Positions 1 through 7,212 are shown, counted from the first letter of the stretch. The stretch: DNA of 13,207 bases from Acidobacteriota bacterium (GCA_011523485.1 WTGR01000933.1:1-13207), one strand, 5' to 3'. The notes: a model not told the origin generated them from the sequence alone. Numbers and translations: made by a program.

Positions 1-1
1 G

Positions 2-913
2 AGAAACGCCCGCAAAATGGCCGGAAAACCGTCTGTGCAGAAGAGCCACACCCAAGCGGGTCTTGCGTGGCGTCGGGGCGACTGGCCTCTGGATGCCTTC
101 CTCGTCTTTCTGGATCCCGACGTGCCGCTTGGCCACAGCACCTTTGCCAACTCTGCCAACAATGGCCCCGTAGCCGACGCTCTCATCGACGAGCTCATTC
201 CTGCCATTGAGCGCCGCTTCGTGCCCGGATCGGAGTCGGTCACCCGATTTCTTAGCGGCCATTCGTCGGGCGGATGGGCTTCGCTCTGGCTCCAGTTGCA
301 ATATCCAGACTTTTTCGACGGCACTTGGAGCACGGCGCCCGATCCCGTTGACTTCCGCGCCTTCCAGGTGGTCAACATCTACTCGGACGTCAACGCCTAC
401 TACAACAGTGCGGGCGAGGAGCGCCCATCGGTCCGGCGCAACGGCGAGGTCGTGCTCAGCATTCGAGAGGAGAACCTCTGGGAACTCGCTGTGGGTCCCG
501 GCAACCAGTGGTTGTCCTGGTCGGCGGTCTTCGGCCGGCGGGACCCTGCTGATGGTCAGCCAGTGCCTCTGTGGGATCGCGTCACTGGCGTGATCGATCG
601 CTCGGAGATCGCGCACTGGCGCAACTACGACATCCGCCTGCAGTTGCAGAAGCGCTGGGAGACCCTGGCGCCGGATATCCTGACCAAGATCCACATCGTG
701 GGCGCGGCCGACGACAACTACTACCTCGCTCGCTCACTCGAGTACCTGCAGCAGTTCCTCCTGGAAACCGGCCACGGGCGGAGTGAGGACGCCGGCACAG
801 TACGTTTGCCCGGTGGTGGGTACGTCAGGATCCTCGAAGGCGAGGACCACAGCTCTTTCGTCGGTCCAGAACTCACACGGACTCTTCACGAGGAGATGGC
901 GGGTCGCCGCTGA
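2..913 (+). CDS. Putative esterase, alpha/beta-hydrolase fold (5'-truncated by window edge)
   Basis: The frame is open from base 2 to the TGA at 911-913. The first ATG (base 17) has no Shine-Dalgarno, and the protein begins in mid-fold, so the true start is probably upstream of the window. Counting from that ATG there are 298 residues. The nucleophile elbow GHSSGGW is at residues 81-87, with Ser83 as the GxSxG serine. Upstream lies a strand and turn, FLVFLDPDVPLGHSTFANSA, and His278 in GEDHSSF near the C-terminus is the likely catalytic histidine. The motif YPDFFDGTWSTAPDPVDFR fits the putative-esterase family (esterase D / enterochelin-esterase type). The substrate cannot be told. The gene ends 44 bases before the carrier gene on the same strand, so the two are probably cotranscribed and a hydrolysis product might be a carrier substrate (inference). 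The fold call is confident; the function is general. Confidence 0.8.
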   Translation, partial: RNARKMAGKPSVQKSHTQAGLAWRRGDWPLDAFLVFLDPDVPLGHSTFANSANNGPVADALIDELIPAIERRFVPGSESVTRFLSGHSSGGWASLWLQLQYPDFFDGTWSTAPDPVDFRAFQVVNIYSDVNAYYNSAGEERPSVRRNGEVVLSIREENLWELAVGPGNQWLSWSAVFGRRDPADGQPVPLWDRVTGVIDRSEIAHWRNYDIRLQLQKRWETLAPDILTKIHIVGAADDNYYLARSLEYLQQFLLETGHGRSEDAGTVRLPGGGYVRILEGEDHSSFVGPELTRTLHEEMAGRR

Positions 914-944
914 ATCGTGCGCAACCGCTTGGCCCTGTGGCGAT

Positions 945-950
945 AGGAGG
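945..950 (+). promoter_or_regulatory. Ribosome binding site that sets the carrier start
   Basis: AGGAGG is followed by 7 bases and then the ATG at 958. It lies inside the longer reading frame that opens with a GTG at 937, so it argues for the 958 start and against the GTG. Confidence 0.8.
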
Positions 951-957
951 TCTGACG

Positions 958-2382
958 ATGACGAACCGTTTTCCCGACACCCTCGTTCTGATTTTCTCTC
1001 TCATCATGCTGGCTCAGTTGGCCAGCTACGTCCTGCCGCCCGGCGAATTCACGCGGACCGTCGTCGACAACGAAGGAACGGTAGACCAAACCTACCAGCC
1101 CTGTGATGCCGGCGCGGAACCGCCGCGAACCGCCCGAGTCGTACCAGGCACCTACCAGCGTTGTACTGGTGTCGAGGCGCTTCCGTGGCATGCCGTCTTG
1201 ACGGCGATTCCGAAGACGCTTGAGGGAAGCGCCGGAATCATCTTTTTCGTGCTCATCATTGGCGGAGTCGTCCGTCTAGTTCGCGCCACCGGGGCCATCG
1301 ACGCCCTCATTCATTGGGCCGTCGACCGCCTCGAGTCCCGCCCGTCGTGGCTAGTCGGCGGCATGACGTGGCTCTTCGCGTTCGGTGCCTCGACCTACGG
1401 GATGTCCGAGGAGATGGTGATATTCGCCCCTCTCATGGTGACCGCCTGCATCGCCATGCGTCTGGACGCCGTGGTCGCCGTCGGAATTCTCGCGGTCGGG
1501 TACGCTTGTGGCTATGCCTGCGCTGCGATCAACCCTTTCAGCGTTCACATCGCCCAGGTCATCGCGGGAGTCACGCCCTTGTCCGGTCAGTTGGTGCGGT
1601 GGCTCTTGCTGGTCGTCTTCGTTGCCGTCGGTGTCCATCACATCCTCCGCTATGCAACCCGCGTTGCTGCCGATCGCAGGGCCAGCCTCGTCGCCGACAT
1701 CGACTATTCAACGGGCTTCGAGCTCAAAAGCGGCATGCGGTTCACCGGCCGGCTGGCCGCGGTCCTGCTGCTTTTCTTGGGCGGGATCCTCGTATTCGTT
1801 CATGGAGCATTCAACTACCACTGGTACCTGCGCGAACTCTCCGCAGTGTTCCTCGGTGTCGGCATCATGGTCGCAGTGGTGGGGCAGATTGGGCTCAATC
1901 GCACCGCGCGCACCTTCGTGGAGGGTGCGGGCGACATGATCGGCGTTGCGCTGATGATCGGCTTCGCGAGGACCATCGAGACGGTGCTCGATGATGCCAG
2001 GGTGCTCGACACCGTCGTTTACGGGCTGTCCGAGCCGCTCTCCGCACTACCGGCGCACGCGGCCGCGCTCGGCATGCTCTTCGCGCAAACCGTCTTCAAC
2101 CTGTTCGTGCCCTCGGGCTCCGGTCAGGCCAGCGTGGCGATGCCGATCATGGCGCCGCTTTCGGACATCGTCGGAGTGACCCGGCAGACGGCAGTGCTCG
2201 CCTACCAGTTCGGCGACGGCCTGACCAACATGGTGATCCCGACCAACGCGATCCTGATGGGGCTTCTCGCCATAGGCCGGATTCCGTACGAGCGCTGGGT
2301 GCGTTTCATCGTGCCGCTGCTTCTGAAGTTGTACGTCCTTGGCGGAGTAGCGCTCCTTGCGGCGGTGCAGTTTGGATTCTGA
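958..2382 (+). CDS. YfcC / DcuC-like family membrane carrier
   Basis: This is a 474-residue polytopic membrane protein of the C4-dicarboxylate anaerobic carrier-like superfamily (YfcC type). Visible family signatures are an N-terminal membrane segment followed by LPPGEF; a periplasmic-type loop with two Cys; GMSEEMVIFAPLM; NPFSVHIAQVIAG; FNLFVPSGSGQA; and the C-terminal YQFGDGLTNMVIPTNAILMG. About 11-12 hydrophobic helices are apparent. It probably moves a carboxylate, amino acid or peptide across the inner membrane, but the substrate is unknown; the family covers dicarboxylate, arginine/ornithine-like and uncharacterised carriers. The ATG at 958 is chosen because AGGAGG lies 7 bases upstream. 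It follows the esterase gene by 44 bases, probably as one operon. The gene appears intact, and the IS256-like element begins 26 bases after its stop. Confidence 0.85.
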   Translation: MTNRFPDTLVLIFSLIMLAQLASYVLPPGEFTRTVVDNEGTVDQTYQPCDAGAEPPRTARVVPGTYQRCTGVEALPWHAVLTAIPKTLEGSAGIIFFVLIIGGVVRLVRATGAIDALIHWAVDRLESRPSWLVGGMTWLFAFGASTYGMSEEMVIFAPLMVTACIAMRLDAVVAVGILAVGYACGYACAAINPFSVHIAQVIAGVTPLSGQLVRWLLLVVFVAVGVHHILRYATRVAADRRASLVADIDYSTGFELKSGMRFTGRLAAVLLLFLGGILVFVHGAFNYHWYLRELSAVFLGVGIMVAVVGQIGLNRTARTFVEGAGDMIGVALMIGFARTIETVLDDARVLDTVVYGLSEPLSALPAHAAALGMLFAQTVFNLFVPSGSGQASVAMPIMAPLSDIVGVTRQTAVLAYQFGDGLTNMVIPTNAILMGLLAIGRIPYERWVRFIVPLLLKLYVLGGVALLAAVQFGF

Positions 2383-2394
2383 ATGGGAGTTTGC

Positions 2395-2400
2395 AGGAGG
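2395..2400 (+). promoter_or_regulatory. Orphan Shine-Dalgarno after the carrier gene
   Basis: A perfect AGGAGG lies 12 bases after the carrier stop. The ATG at 2410, nine bases further on, is already inside the IS terminal repeat and opens only a 15-codon frame. The likeliest reading is that this was the ribosome binding site of a former third operon gene displaced by the IS insertion. Confidence 0.45.
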
Positions 2401-2408
2401 TATACCCG

Positions 2409-2424
2409 AATGTTGTGGATCGGG
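2409..2424 (+). repeat. Left terminal inverted repeat of the IS256-like element
   Basis: AATGTTGTGGATCGGG is an exact inverted match to 3821-3836. A diverged version (AATGTTGTGAAACCGGGG) starts the remnant at 4524. Confidence 0.9.
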
Positions 2425-2506
2425 GGCGTGAGACAGGTGGCGTATCCTTCCACGTGAACACGGAAGACACCCTGGCTGGCGGGCCGGGGGGAAGGAGACA
2501 CCACCC

Positions 2507-3808
2507 ATGTTGAAGGTACTCGACCAGGCGCGCGAAGACAACGGCGAAACGCTCCAGGGCGCCGTGCCGACCCTGGATGCGTTGGCCCGAGAGGGCGCGC
2601 GACGGATGCTGGCCACCGCATTGGAGGAAGAGGTTGCACATTACGTCGAGGCGCACGCCGATGCGCGCGACGGGGACGGGCGGCGGCTGGTGGTCCGCAA
2701 CGGCCGTGCGCAGTCGCGAACGGTGACCTGCGGGGCCGGGACGATGCAGGGGACGATGCAGGTGCGTTCGCCGCGGGTGAACGACCGGCGGGTTGACGAG
2801 GAGGGTGAGCGGGAGCGGTTCACGAGCCGGATCCTGCCGCCGTACATGCGGCGGTCTCCGCAGGTGGCCGAGGTGCTTCCGCTGCTGTATCTGCGCGGGT
2901 TGTCGACGGGCGACTTCCGCGAGGCGCTGCCGGTGCTGCTCGGCGAGGACGCGGCAGGCCTGAGTCCGACGAACATCGCGCGACTGACGGCGGCCTGGGA
3001 CACGGATTACCAGGTGTTCCGGCGCCGGAGCCTGTCGGAGTGCGACTTCGTGTACGTGTGGGTCGACGGGATCCACTTCAACATCCGCCTGGAAGAGGAC
3101 CGGCTGTGCACGCTGGTGATACTCGGGGTGCGGGCAGACGGGACGAAGGAGCTGGTGGCGCTCGAGGACGGCTATCGGGAGAGCGCGGAAAGCTGGGCCA
3201 GCGTGCTGCGCGACCTGCGCGGACGAGGCCTGCGCGCGCCGGTGATGGCGATTGGCGACGGTGCGCTCGGCTTCTGGGCCGCGGTGCGCGACGTCTAGCC
3301 GGAGACGACCCCGCAACGCGACTGGTGCCACAAGATGGCGAACGTGCTCGACAAGCTCCCCAAGCGCCTTCGGCCGCGGGCCAAGCGGGCGCTGCGCGAG
3401 ATCATGTATGCGGCGACCAAGAGCGACGCCGAGACGGCCATCGGCGCCTTCGTTGCCGAGTTCGAGGCGAAGTATCCGCAGGCGACGGCCTGCTTGGTGG
3501 AGGACCAGGAGGCGCTGCTGGCGTTCTTCGACTTTCTGGCGGAGCACTGGCGGCACCTGCGGACGTCGAATCTGATCGAGTCGCCGTTCGCCACGGTCCG
3601 GCTGCGGCAGCGTGTGACGAAGGGGGCCGGCTCGCGGACCAAGGGGCTACTGATGGCCTACAAGCTGTTGGACATGGCGCAACGACGGTGGCGCCGGCTG
3701 AACGGGGCGCACCTGCTGCCCTTGGTGCGTGCCGGCGTGTCGTTCGTCGACGGCGTGCCGGAGGAACGCCGACAGATGGAGACGGAGGCTCGGAAGGAGG
3801 CTGCCTGA
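2507..3808 (+). pseudogene. IS256-family (mutator-type) transposase with in-frame amber codon
   Basis: A single frame of 434 codons, counting the final stop, encodes a DDE transposase of normal IS256 length (433 residues), but codon 264 (3296-3298) is TAG. The upstream part ends FWAAVRDV and the downstream part resumes PETTPQRDWCHKMANVLDKL in the same frame. IS256 transposases usually have Trp or Phe at this position (WPET/FPET), so a TGG-to-TAG change is the simplest cause. Catalytic residues can be placed: Asp187 in VWVDGIHF, Asp251 in AIGDGALGFW, and Glu358 in NLIESPFATVRLR. The truncated 263-residue product lacks the Glu and should be inactive. AAGGAG at 2492-2497, nine bases before the ATG, supports the start. 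Apart from the stop, the coding sequence looks undamaged, which suggests recent inactivation. Confidence 0.9.
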
Positions 3809-3820
3809 TCTCGCCAGACT

Positions 3821-3836
3821 CCCGATCCACAACATT
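3821..3836 (-). repeat. Right terminal inverted repeat of the IS256-like element
   Basis: CCCGATCCACAACATT is the exact reverse complement of 2409-2424. It begins 12 bases after the transposase stop codon. Confidence 0.9.
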
Positions 3837-3902
3837 TGACAATATCTCCGTTGCAGCGAGCAACTGGCCTGACGACGTTCAAGGCGACCGCTGACTCCGG
3901 GG

Positions 3903-4320
3903 CTTCGAGCAGCGGTCGTGCCGGGTATCGGCCCAGACGGACGGGAAGGACGAGTCGGTTGTGAAGGACTTCAAGCGGAATCGCCTGCCGGCCGGCGGTT
4001 TCTGCGACGACCTCGACCTCAACGAGCAGTTGCAGGAGCGGGTGGCGGCCGGCGGCCGACGTCCGCGCGCACGGAACGACGGACGACGGGCGGTGGACCC
4101 CGTCACGCGCGGGCAAGCGGCGCCGGTGCCAGCGCCGCCAAGCCGGGGGGGCGCTCGAGGCGCCTCTGACGGAGGTGGCGGTGACAGACTCCCTGGTCCG
4201 CGTCGAGAGGAACCGCCACTCGGCGCCGTTCACGCTGATTGGGCTTGCCGATCGAGGTGCTCCGGCGCGCCGGCCTCCCGCGAGGTGCGGCACCGCGGCC
4301 AGGTAGTCGCGATGCTGATT
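3903..4320 (+). pseudogene. istA: IS21-family IstA transposase, decayed C-terminal fragment
   Basis: No single frame is intact, but successive frames recover the order of IstA C-terminal motifs. CR-xx-AQTDGKDESVVKDFKRN (3920-3980) matches the usual CRPYRAQTKGKVESGVKYVKRN. Next come DLNEQLQERVA, then, after a frame change, ADVRAHGTTDDG (about 4057-4092; usual ADVRVHGTT). LTEVAVTDSLVRVERNRHSAPFTLIG and, after another frame change, IEVLRRAGLPREVRHRGQVVA (4250-4315) follow. At least two or three frameshifts are needed. The N-terminal DDE half and istB are absent. It sits between the IS256-like element and its deleted relative, so it is part of an IS graveyard. The family call is from remembered motifs, without alignment. 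Confidence 0.72.
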
Positions 4321-4416
4321 ACCCTGACCAAGCCGTTGAGTGAGGGGCGATTCGACGAGAAGCTGAACTGCCCGAAGCCTGCCTGCCCGCAGCCAGACGT
4401 GGGATTGTCGAACCGA

Positions 4417-4445
4417 TTCCTGGGCAGGACGGTCTATGCTACAAT
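4417..4445 (+). promoter_or_regulatory. Candidate extended -10 promoter
   Basis: TGCTACAAT (extended -10; hexamer 4440-4445) lies 17 bases after a weak -35, TTCCTG (4417-4422). If used, it would read through the deleted IS remnant into the B3/B4 gene with a leader of about 400 bases. It rests on sequence match only. The surrounding 4321-4523 holds no recognisable gene. Confidence 0.25.
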
Positions 4446-4523
4446 ACAAAACTCCATGCCGAACCTCCAATGGCAGCGAGTACGTCTGTCAAATACGCCG
4501 ACTTGCTGCGCAATGTATGCCGG

Positions 4524-4840
4524 AATGTTGTGAAACCGGGGGGCGCGAGACAGGTCGTCGCTACCTTGGAGGAAGTGGCCTGGGAGCGCGCGACGGTGGC
4601 TGATGGCGGCGCCCGATGAAGAGGTTGCGCGCTACACCGAGGGCCACGGCGACACGCGCGACGCGGGCCGTCGTCTGGCCGATGTGCAGCCGGGAGCATG
4701 GTGCAACGACGATAGCGCCGGCTCAACGGGGTACCTGATGCATGGAGCGCGTGCCGGAGTCGTTCGTGGTGTTACTGGAGGAGGGCGGTCGGAAGGCGGC
4801 GCCTTCAAGGTGGACTCCAGACCCACAAACCCACAATATT
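4524..4840 (+). mobile_element. Internally deleted, diverged IS256-family remnant (MITE-like)
   Basis: The left end, AATGTTGTGAAACCGGGG followed by GCGCGAGACAGGT, matches the left end of the IS at 2409 with a few changes. A piece of transposase N-terminus follows (4603 onward: DEEVARYTEGHGDTRDAGRR against EEEVAHYVEAHADARDGDGRR in the nearby element). A piece resembling the transposase C-terminus comes next (GCGTGCCGGAG, then CGGTCGGAAGGCGGC, about 4748-4803), and then a diverged right end (ACTCCAGACCCACAAACCCACAATATT, 4814-4840). About 1.1 kb of the middle is missing. It is too diverged to be a direct deletion product of the neighbouring copy and is more likely an older relative. Its right tip is 16 bases before the B3/B4 start codon. 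Confidence 0.75.
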
Positions 4841-4856
4841 CAGCAGGGCCAATACA

Positions 4857-5585
4857 GTGCGACTTGTGATAGAACCCGCCGTGTTCGACTGCTTCGACCA
4901 AGTACGGATAGGTTTGCTTTGCGGGTCTATCCATGCCCCCCGCGACGATCTCGACGCCGGTATAGAGGATCTGCGGGACACAGCTCTTGCTGGTTTCCTG
5001 GCGCGCGGCCTGGATGCAGCAGCTTTGGTCGCTCATCCCAAGGTCGCCGAGTGGCGCAACGCCTACAGGCGCTTCGGTACGAACGTACGCTCTCACCGTC
5101 CGACCCACGAGGCCTTGGCCCGGCGCCTGCTGAGGGATGCCAGGTGGCCCGGTCGAATCAACCCTATCGTCGACGTGTACCTTACGAACCAACTGACGCA
5201 TCTGTTGCCTCACGGTGGTTACGACCTCGATCAGATTGCGGGCGCTTTACGCCTCGCCGTGTCCCCAGGCGGCGAGCCCTTCGAGCCGCTCGGAGGAGGT
5301 CTTGAGACTACACAAGAGCGAGAGCTGGTTTATCGCGACGACTCTCGCGTGTTGACGCGGCGCTGGAATTTCCGTGACTGTGATTTCACGAAAGTCACAG
5401 CAACCACAACGCGATTCGTTCTGATGCTGGAAAGTGCGGGCACACTGATCCCCGACGTCGAGATCGAGGCGGCTACGGTCGATCTGCGCAATCGATACGA
5501 ACGGCTATGGACCGGTGAGTTTACGTCAGTCGTCGAGCGACTCACTTCGGATCACCCGTCACTGACCTTCGGTTCACTTGCTTAG
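4857..5585 (+). CDS. Free-standing B3/B4 domain protein (PheRS editing-domain-like)
   Basis: The 242-residue protein fits the B3/B4 fold of the bacterial phenylalanyl-tRNA synthetase beta subunit, found here as a stand-alone protein. The N-terminus (VIEPAVFDCFDQVRIGLLCG) fits the family's opening beta strand and turn. HPKVAEWRNAYRRFGTNVRSH at 60-80, INPIVDVYLTNQLTHLLPHG at 101-120 and GGYDLDQIAGALRL at 120-133 are family-like. A second half (ERELVYRDD, TRRWNFRDCDFTKVT) completes the barrel. In PheRS this domain hydrolyses misacylated tRNA; whether the free form does so is not established here. The start is the GTG at 4857 with a weak AGCAGGG upstream; the GTG at 4866 is an alternative. The start lies 16 bases after IS debris, so its promoter may come from, or have been changed by, the insertion. 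It opens the cassette with the ATP-grasp and MFS genes. Confidence 0.78.
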   Translation: MRLVIEPAVFDCFDQVRIGLLCGSIHAPRDDLDAGIEDLRDTALAGFLARGLDAAALVAHPKVAEWRNAYRRFGTNVRSHRPTHEALARRLLRDARWPGRINPIVDVYLTNQLTHLLPHGGYDLDQIAGALRLAVSPGGEPFEPLGGGLETTQERELVYRDDSRVLTRRWNFRDCDFTKVTATTTRFVLMLESAGTLIPDVEIEAATVDLRNRYERLWTGEFTSVVERLTSDHPSLTFGSLA

Positions 5586-5618
5586 GACTTCGCATGACGG
5601 AACCTGCTCTCTTTCGTA

Positions 5619-5741
5619 GTGACCCCACTCGCGACGAGTCCGCGCGGGGGGGGGGAGGAAAGGACCAAACTGGACGATGTGGGTGACGACCGTGGAATTT
5701 GCGGCGGCGTGCCGGGCATTCGTTACGCGTTCGGCTTGTAG
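5619..5741 (+). CDS. Possible small peptide (40 aa), speculative
   Basis: The GTG-started frame spans the G10 tract. It has an acidic, charged middle (EERTKLDDVGDDR) and a neutral Gly-rich tail, GICGGVPGIRYAFGL, before TAG. Its leader-plus-core look resembles ribosomal precursor peptides, and an ATP-grasp ligase and exporter follow. There is no Shine-Dalgarno before this GTG. The AGGA-preceded ATG at 5594 would reach the same tail only if the tract were one G shorter. No family is recognised, and it may be non-coding. Confidence 0.2.
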   Translation: MTPLATSPRGGGEERTKLDDVGDDRGICGGVPGIRYAFGL

Positions 5742-5822
5742 CCATGTCCGGCATGCTCCGGCCTTCGGCCTCGATGGTGGTGTGCATCGGTTCCGTGCGT
5801 GTGAAGGCAACTGAGTCGAGGT

Positions 5823-5835
5823 CCGATTGAATCGG
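5823..5835 (+). promoter_or_regulatory. 13-bp palindrome before the ATP-grasp gene
   Basis: CCGATT-G-AATCGG is a perfect inverted repeat with a one-base centre, 6 bases before the Shine-Dalgarno and 19 bases before the ATG of the ATP-grasp gene. The loop is too short for a hairpin, so an operator is the more likely role. A 6-bp arm can arise by chance in 13 kb, so this is weak evidence. Confidence 0.25.
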
Positions 5836-5841
5836 TTACCC

Positions 5842-5847
5842 GGGAGG
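5842..5847 (+). promoter_or_regulatory. Ribosome binding site of the ATP-grasp gene
   Basis: GGGAGG is followed by 7 bases and the ATG at 5855, which fixes the start of the ligase. Confidence 0.75.
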
Positions 5848-5854
5848 CTGACGA

Positions 5855-7204
5855 ATGACTTGTACGAACCGAATCCTGTACGTCAATGTCCTCGGTGGAC
5901 CACCCTTTGACTACGTGATCAACCGCCTTCGGGCATTTGGCGAGCTGTACGTGCTGCAGCCGGAGGTCATGAGTAGCGAGGAGGAGCACCGACTGCGCGC
6001 TCTCGTCGAACGCATTGAGTTCGTTCCCGAGCTTCCAGCCGGTACCGACTTCCAATCACTGCTGATGGAACATGTCCGGGCAATCGAGGCCACCATCCTC
6101 CTAACCTTCGACGAGTTCTACCTGAGAGACGTGAGCGAGGTTGCGGCGCGCATCGGTCTCCGCGGCCCCGGGCGGGGCGTAGTTCGCTCCATCAACAAGA
6201 TTGAGATGTATCGGACGCTCGATCGCTTCGATCTCTTGAGGCGCTCCTATGTTGCGTCTTCCGATCTCCGAACGATCCTCACTGCGGCGATTCCGCCACC
6301 GTTTGTAGTCAAGCCTTCGGAGTGCGCAGGTTCATTGGGCGTCTTCGGTGTTCGCACTGAGGCGGACCGCCGGTCGCTTCCGGAGCGGTTGGCGGAGGCG
6401 CAACGCTCGGTCGCGCAGGTGGTAGACATGATGCCAACCAACGAGCGTCTGCGCGGACAGGCCTTTCTGCGTGAAGAGATGCTGCTTGGAGACGCTGCCG
6501 CGTGGTTTGGCGAAGCGACGCCCTTCGCTGATTATGTCAGTGTGGAGGGGATGGTACTTGACGGTCGATACCATCCGCTCGCGATTACCCAGAACTTTCC
6601 GCTACTCGACCCGTTTATTGAGACGGTGAGCGTGTCCCCCACCACGCTTCCGATGCGGCTTCAGCGCAAGATTGTCGATCGGCTCCGACCCTGCATAGAG
6701 TCCTTCGGTCTGGGCACGTGTGGAACTCACACCGAGATCAAGCTTCTGAAGGACGAGGAGTTTGCGGTAATCGAGACGGCGGGACGGTTTGCCGGATGGT
6801 GTATCATTCCGCAGATTTCATCGGTGTTCGACATCGATCCGGTGGGCGAATTGGTGGCGAATCTATTGGATGCCTCTCGGACGTTCACTCTTGACCTGGA
6901 GCAGATCTTCGAACGGCAACGTGGTGCTGCCGCTACGATTAACCTTCTGCCGGTCACGGAGAACGGAGAGTCGTGGAAACCCGTCGTCTTTCGACGGACA
7001 CCGGATTTCACATCCGTTATCCACGGTGGGTCACGCGCGACCTTCACCCCGTACATCTCGCCTGGCGAGACGATTCAGGCGCTTTCGGTCTACGACGGAG
7101 CATGGAATAGCTTTGGGAAGGTGTTCATCGAGGCTCGCGGCATGACCGAGCTGTGCGAAGATGTTCGGAATATTCGGCGCGGACTACGGGAACTTGTTGT
7201 CTGA
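5855..7204 (+). CDS. ATP-grasp domain ligase (L-amino-acid-ligase-like)
   Basis: A 449-residue protein with ATP-grasp layout. Residues 1-100 form an N-terminal Rossmann-like part (ILYVNVLGGPPFDYVINRL). SINKIEMYRTL carries Lys115, the usual first ATP-binding lysine. PPFVVKPSECAGSLGVFGV carries Lys153 and a glycine-rich loop, FLREEMLLG is a central strand, and DYVSVEGMVLDG precedes GTHTEIKLL (Glu294) and FAVIETAGRFAGW (Glu307, Arg311). The family's metal-binding E-x-N-x-R reads E-T-A-G-R, with Ala309 in place of Asn, a variation also seen in some natural-product ATP-grasp ligases. Such enzymes activate a carboxylate as acyl-phosphate and couple it to an amine, for example in dipeptide synthesis (BacD type). 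The C-terminal 100 residues resemble the extra lid domain of amino-acid ligases. The MFS gene starts 8 bases after its stop. Substrates are unknown. Confidence 0.85.
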   Translation: MTCTNRILYVNVLGGPPFDYVINRLRAFGELYVLQPEVMSSEEEHRLRALVERIEFVPELPAGTDFQSLLMEHVRAIEATILLTFDEFYLRDVSEVAARIGLRGPGRGVVRSINKIEMYRTLDRFDLLRRSYVASSDLRTILTAAIPPPFVVKPSECAGSLGVFGVRTEADRRSLPERLAEAQRSVAQVVDMMPTNERLRGQAFLREEMLLGDAAAWFGEATPFADYVSVEGMVLDGRYHPLAITQNFPLLDPFIETVSVSPTTLPMRLQRKIVDRLRPCIESFGLGTCGTHTEIKLLKDEEFAVIETAGRFAGWCIIPQISSVFDIDPVGELVANLLDASRTFTLDLEQIFERQRGAAATINLLPVTENGESWKPVVFRRTPDFTSVIHGGSRATFTPYISPGETIQALSVYDGAWNSFGKVFIEARGMTELCEDVRNIRRGLRELVV

Positions 7205-7212
7205 GCGACGCG

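Larger units (their letters stand above)
2409..3836 (+). mobile_element. IS256-family insertion sequence, near-complete
   Basis: The element is about 1.43 kb. It has 16-bp perfect terminal inverted repeats (AATGTTGTGGATCGGG at 2409-2424 and its reverse complement at 3821-3836) around one mutator-type transposase gene. The similarity between the ends continues inward (GGCGTGAGACAGG on the left, GGCGAGATCAGG on the inverted right), offset by a few bases. The true tips may lie a few bases further out, since GTAT-CCG just left of the repeat recurs beside the related remnant at 4524. No 8-9 bp target duplication is seen, so later rearrangement at one end is possible. The transposase carries a nonsense codon, so the copy is not autonomous unless complemented. 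Confidence 0.88.
5586..5854 (+). other. Spacer with G10 tract and overlapping small ORFs
   Basis: This 269-base gap separates the B3/B4 gene from the ATP-grasp gene. It holds a run of ten G at 5646-5655 and three overlapping short frames: 5594-5686 (30 residues, with AGGA six bases upstream), 5619-5741 (40 residues, GTG start), and 5677-5814 (45 residues, ATG start, 3 Cys). A change of one G in the tract would join the first start to the second frame and give a 48-residue product. No strong promoter or terminator is evident. Confidence 0.5.

Noticed and set aside
937..957. A GTG start for the carrier, 7 codons earlier
   Set aside because: The AGGAGG ribosome binding site lies inside this stretch and points to the ATG at 958.
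3296..3298. TAG read as a programmed recoding signal (amber suppression)
   Set aside because: There is no supporting structure or second in-frame TAG; a simple nonsense mutation in a mobile element is the more economical reading.
2306..3556. A 416-codon open frame on the minus strand
   Set aside because: It is antisense to the end of the carrier gene and the IS256 transposase, has no family-like motif, and is a high-GC shadow.
2391..3854. Target-site duplication around the IS256-like element
   Set aside because: Flanks were compared for several possible tip positions and no 8-9 bp direct repeat was found.
3961..4533. A 190-codon plus-strand frame as a real gene
   Set aside because: It shares IstA residues only in its first part, then IstA motifs continue in other frames, so it is a decayed fragment.
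5855..7204. A graspetide (microviridin-type) ligase acting on a precursor peptide
   Set aside because: The length of 449 and the motif layout fit amino-acid-ligase ATP-grasp enzymes better than the shorter MvdC/MvdD type, and no Thr/Glu-rich core peptide is seen.
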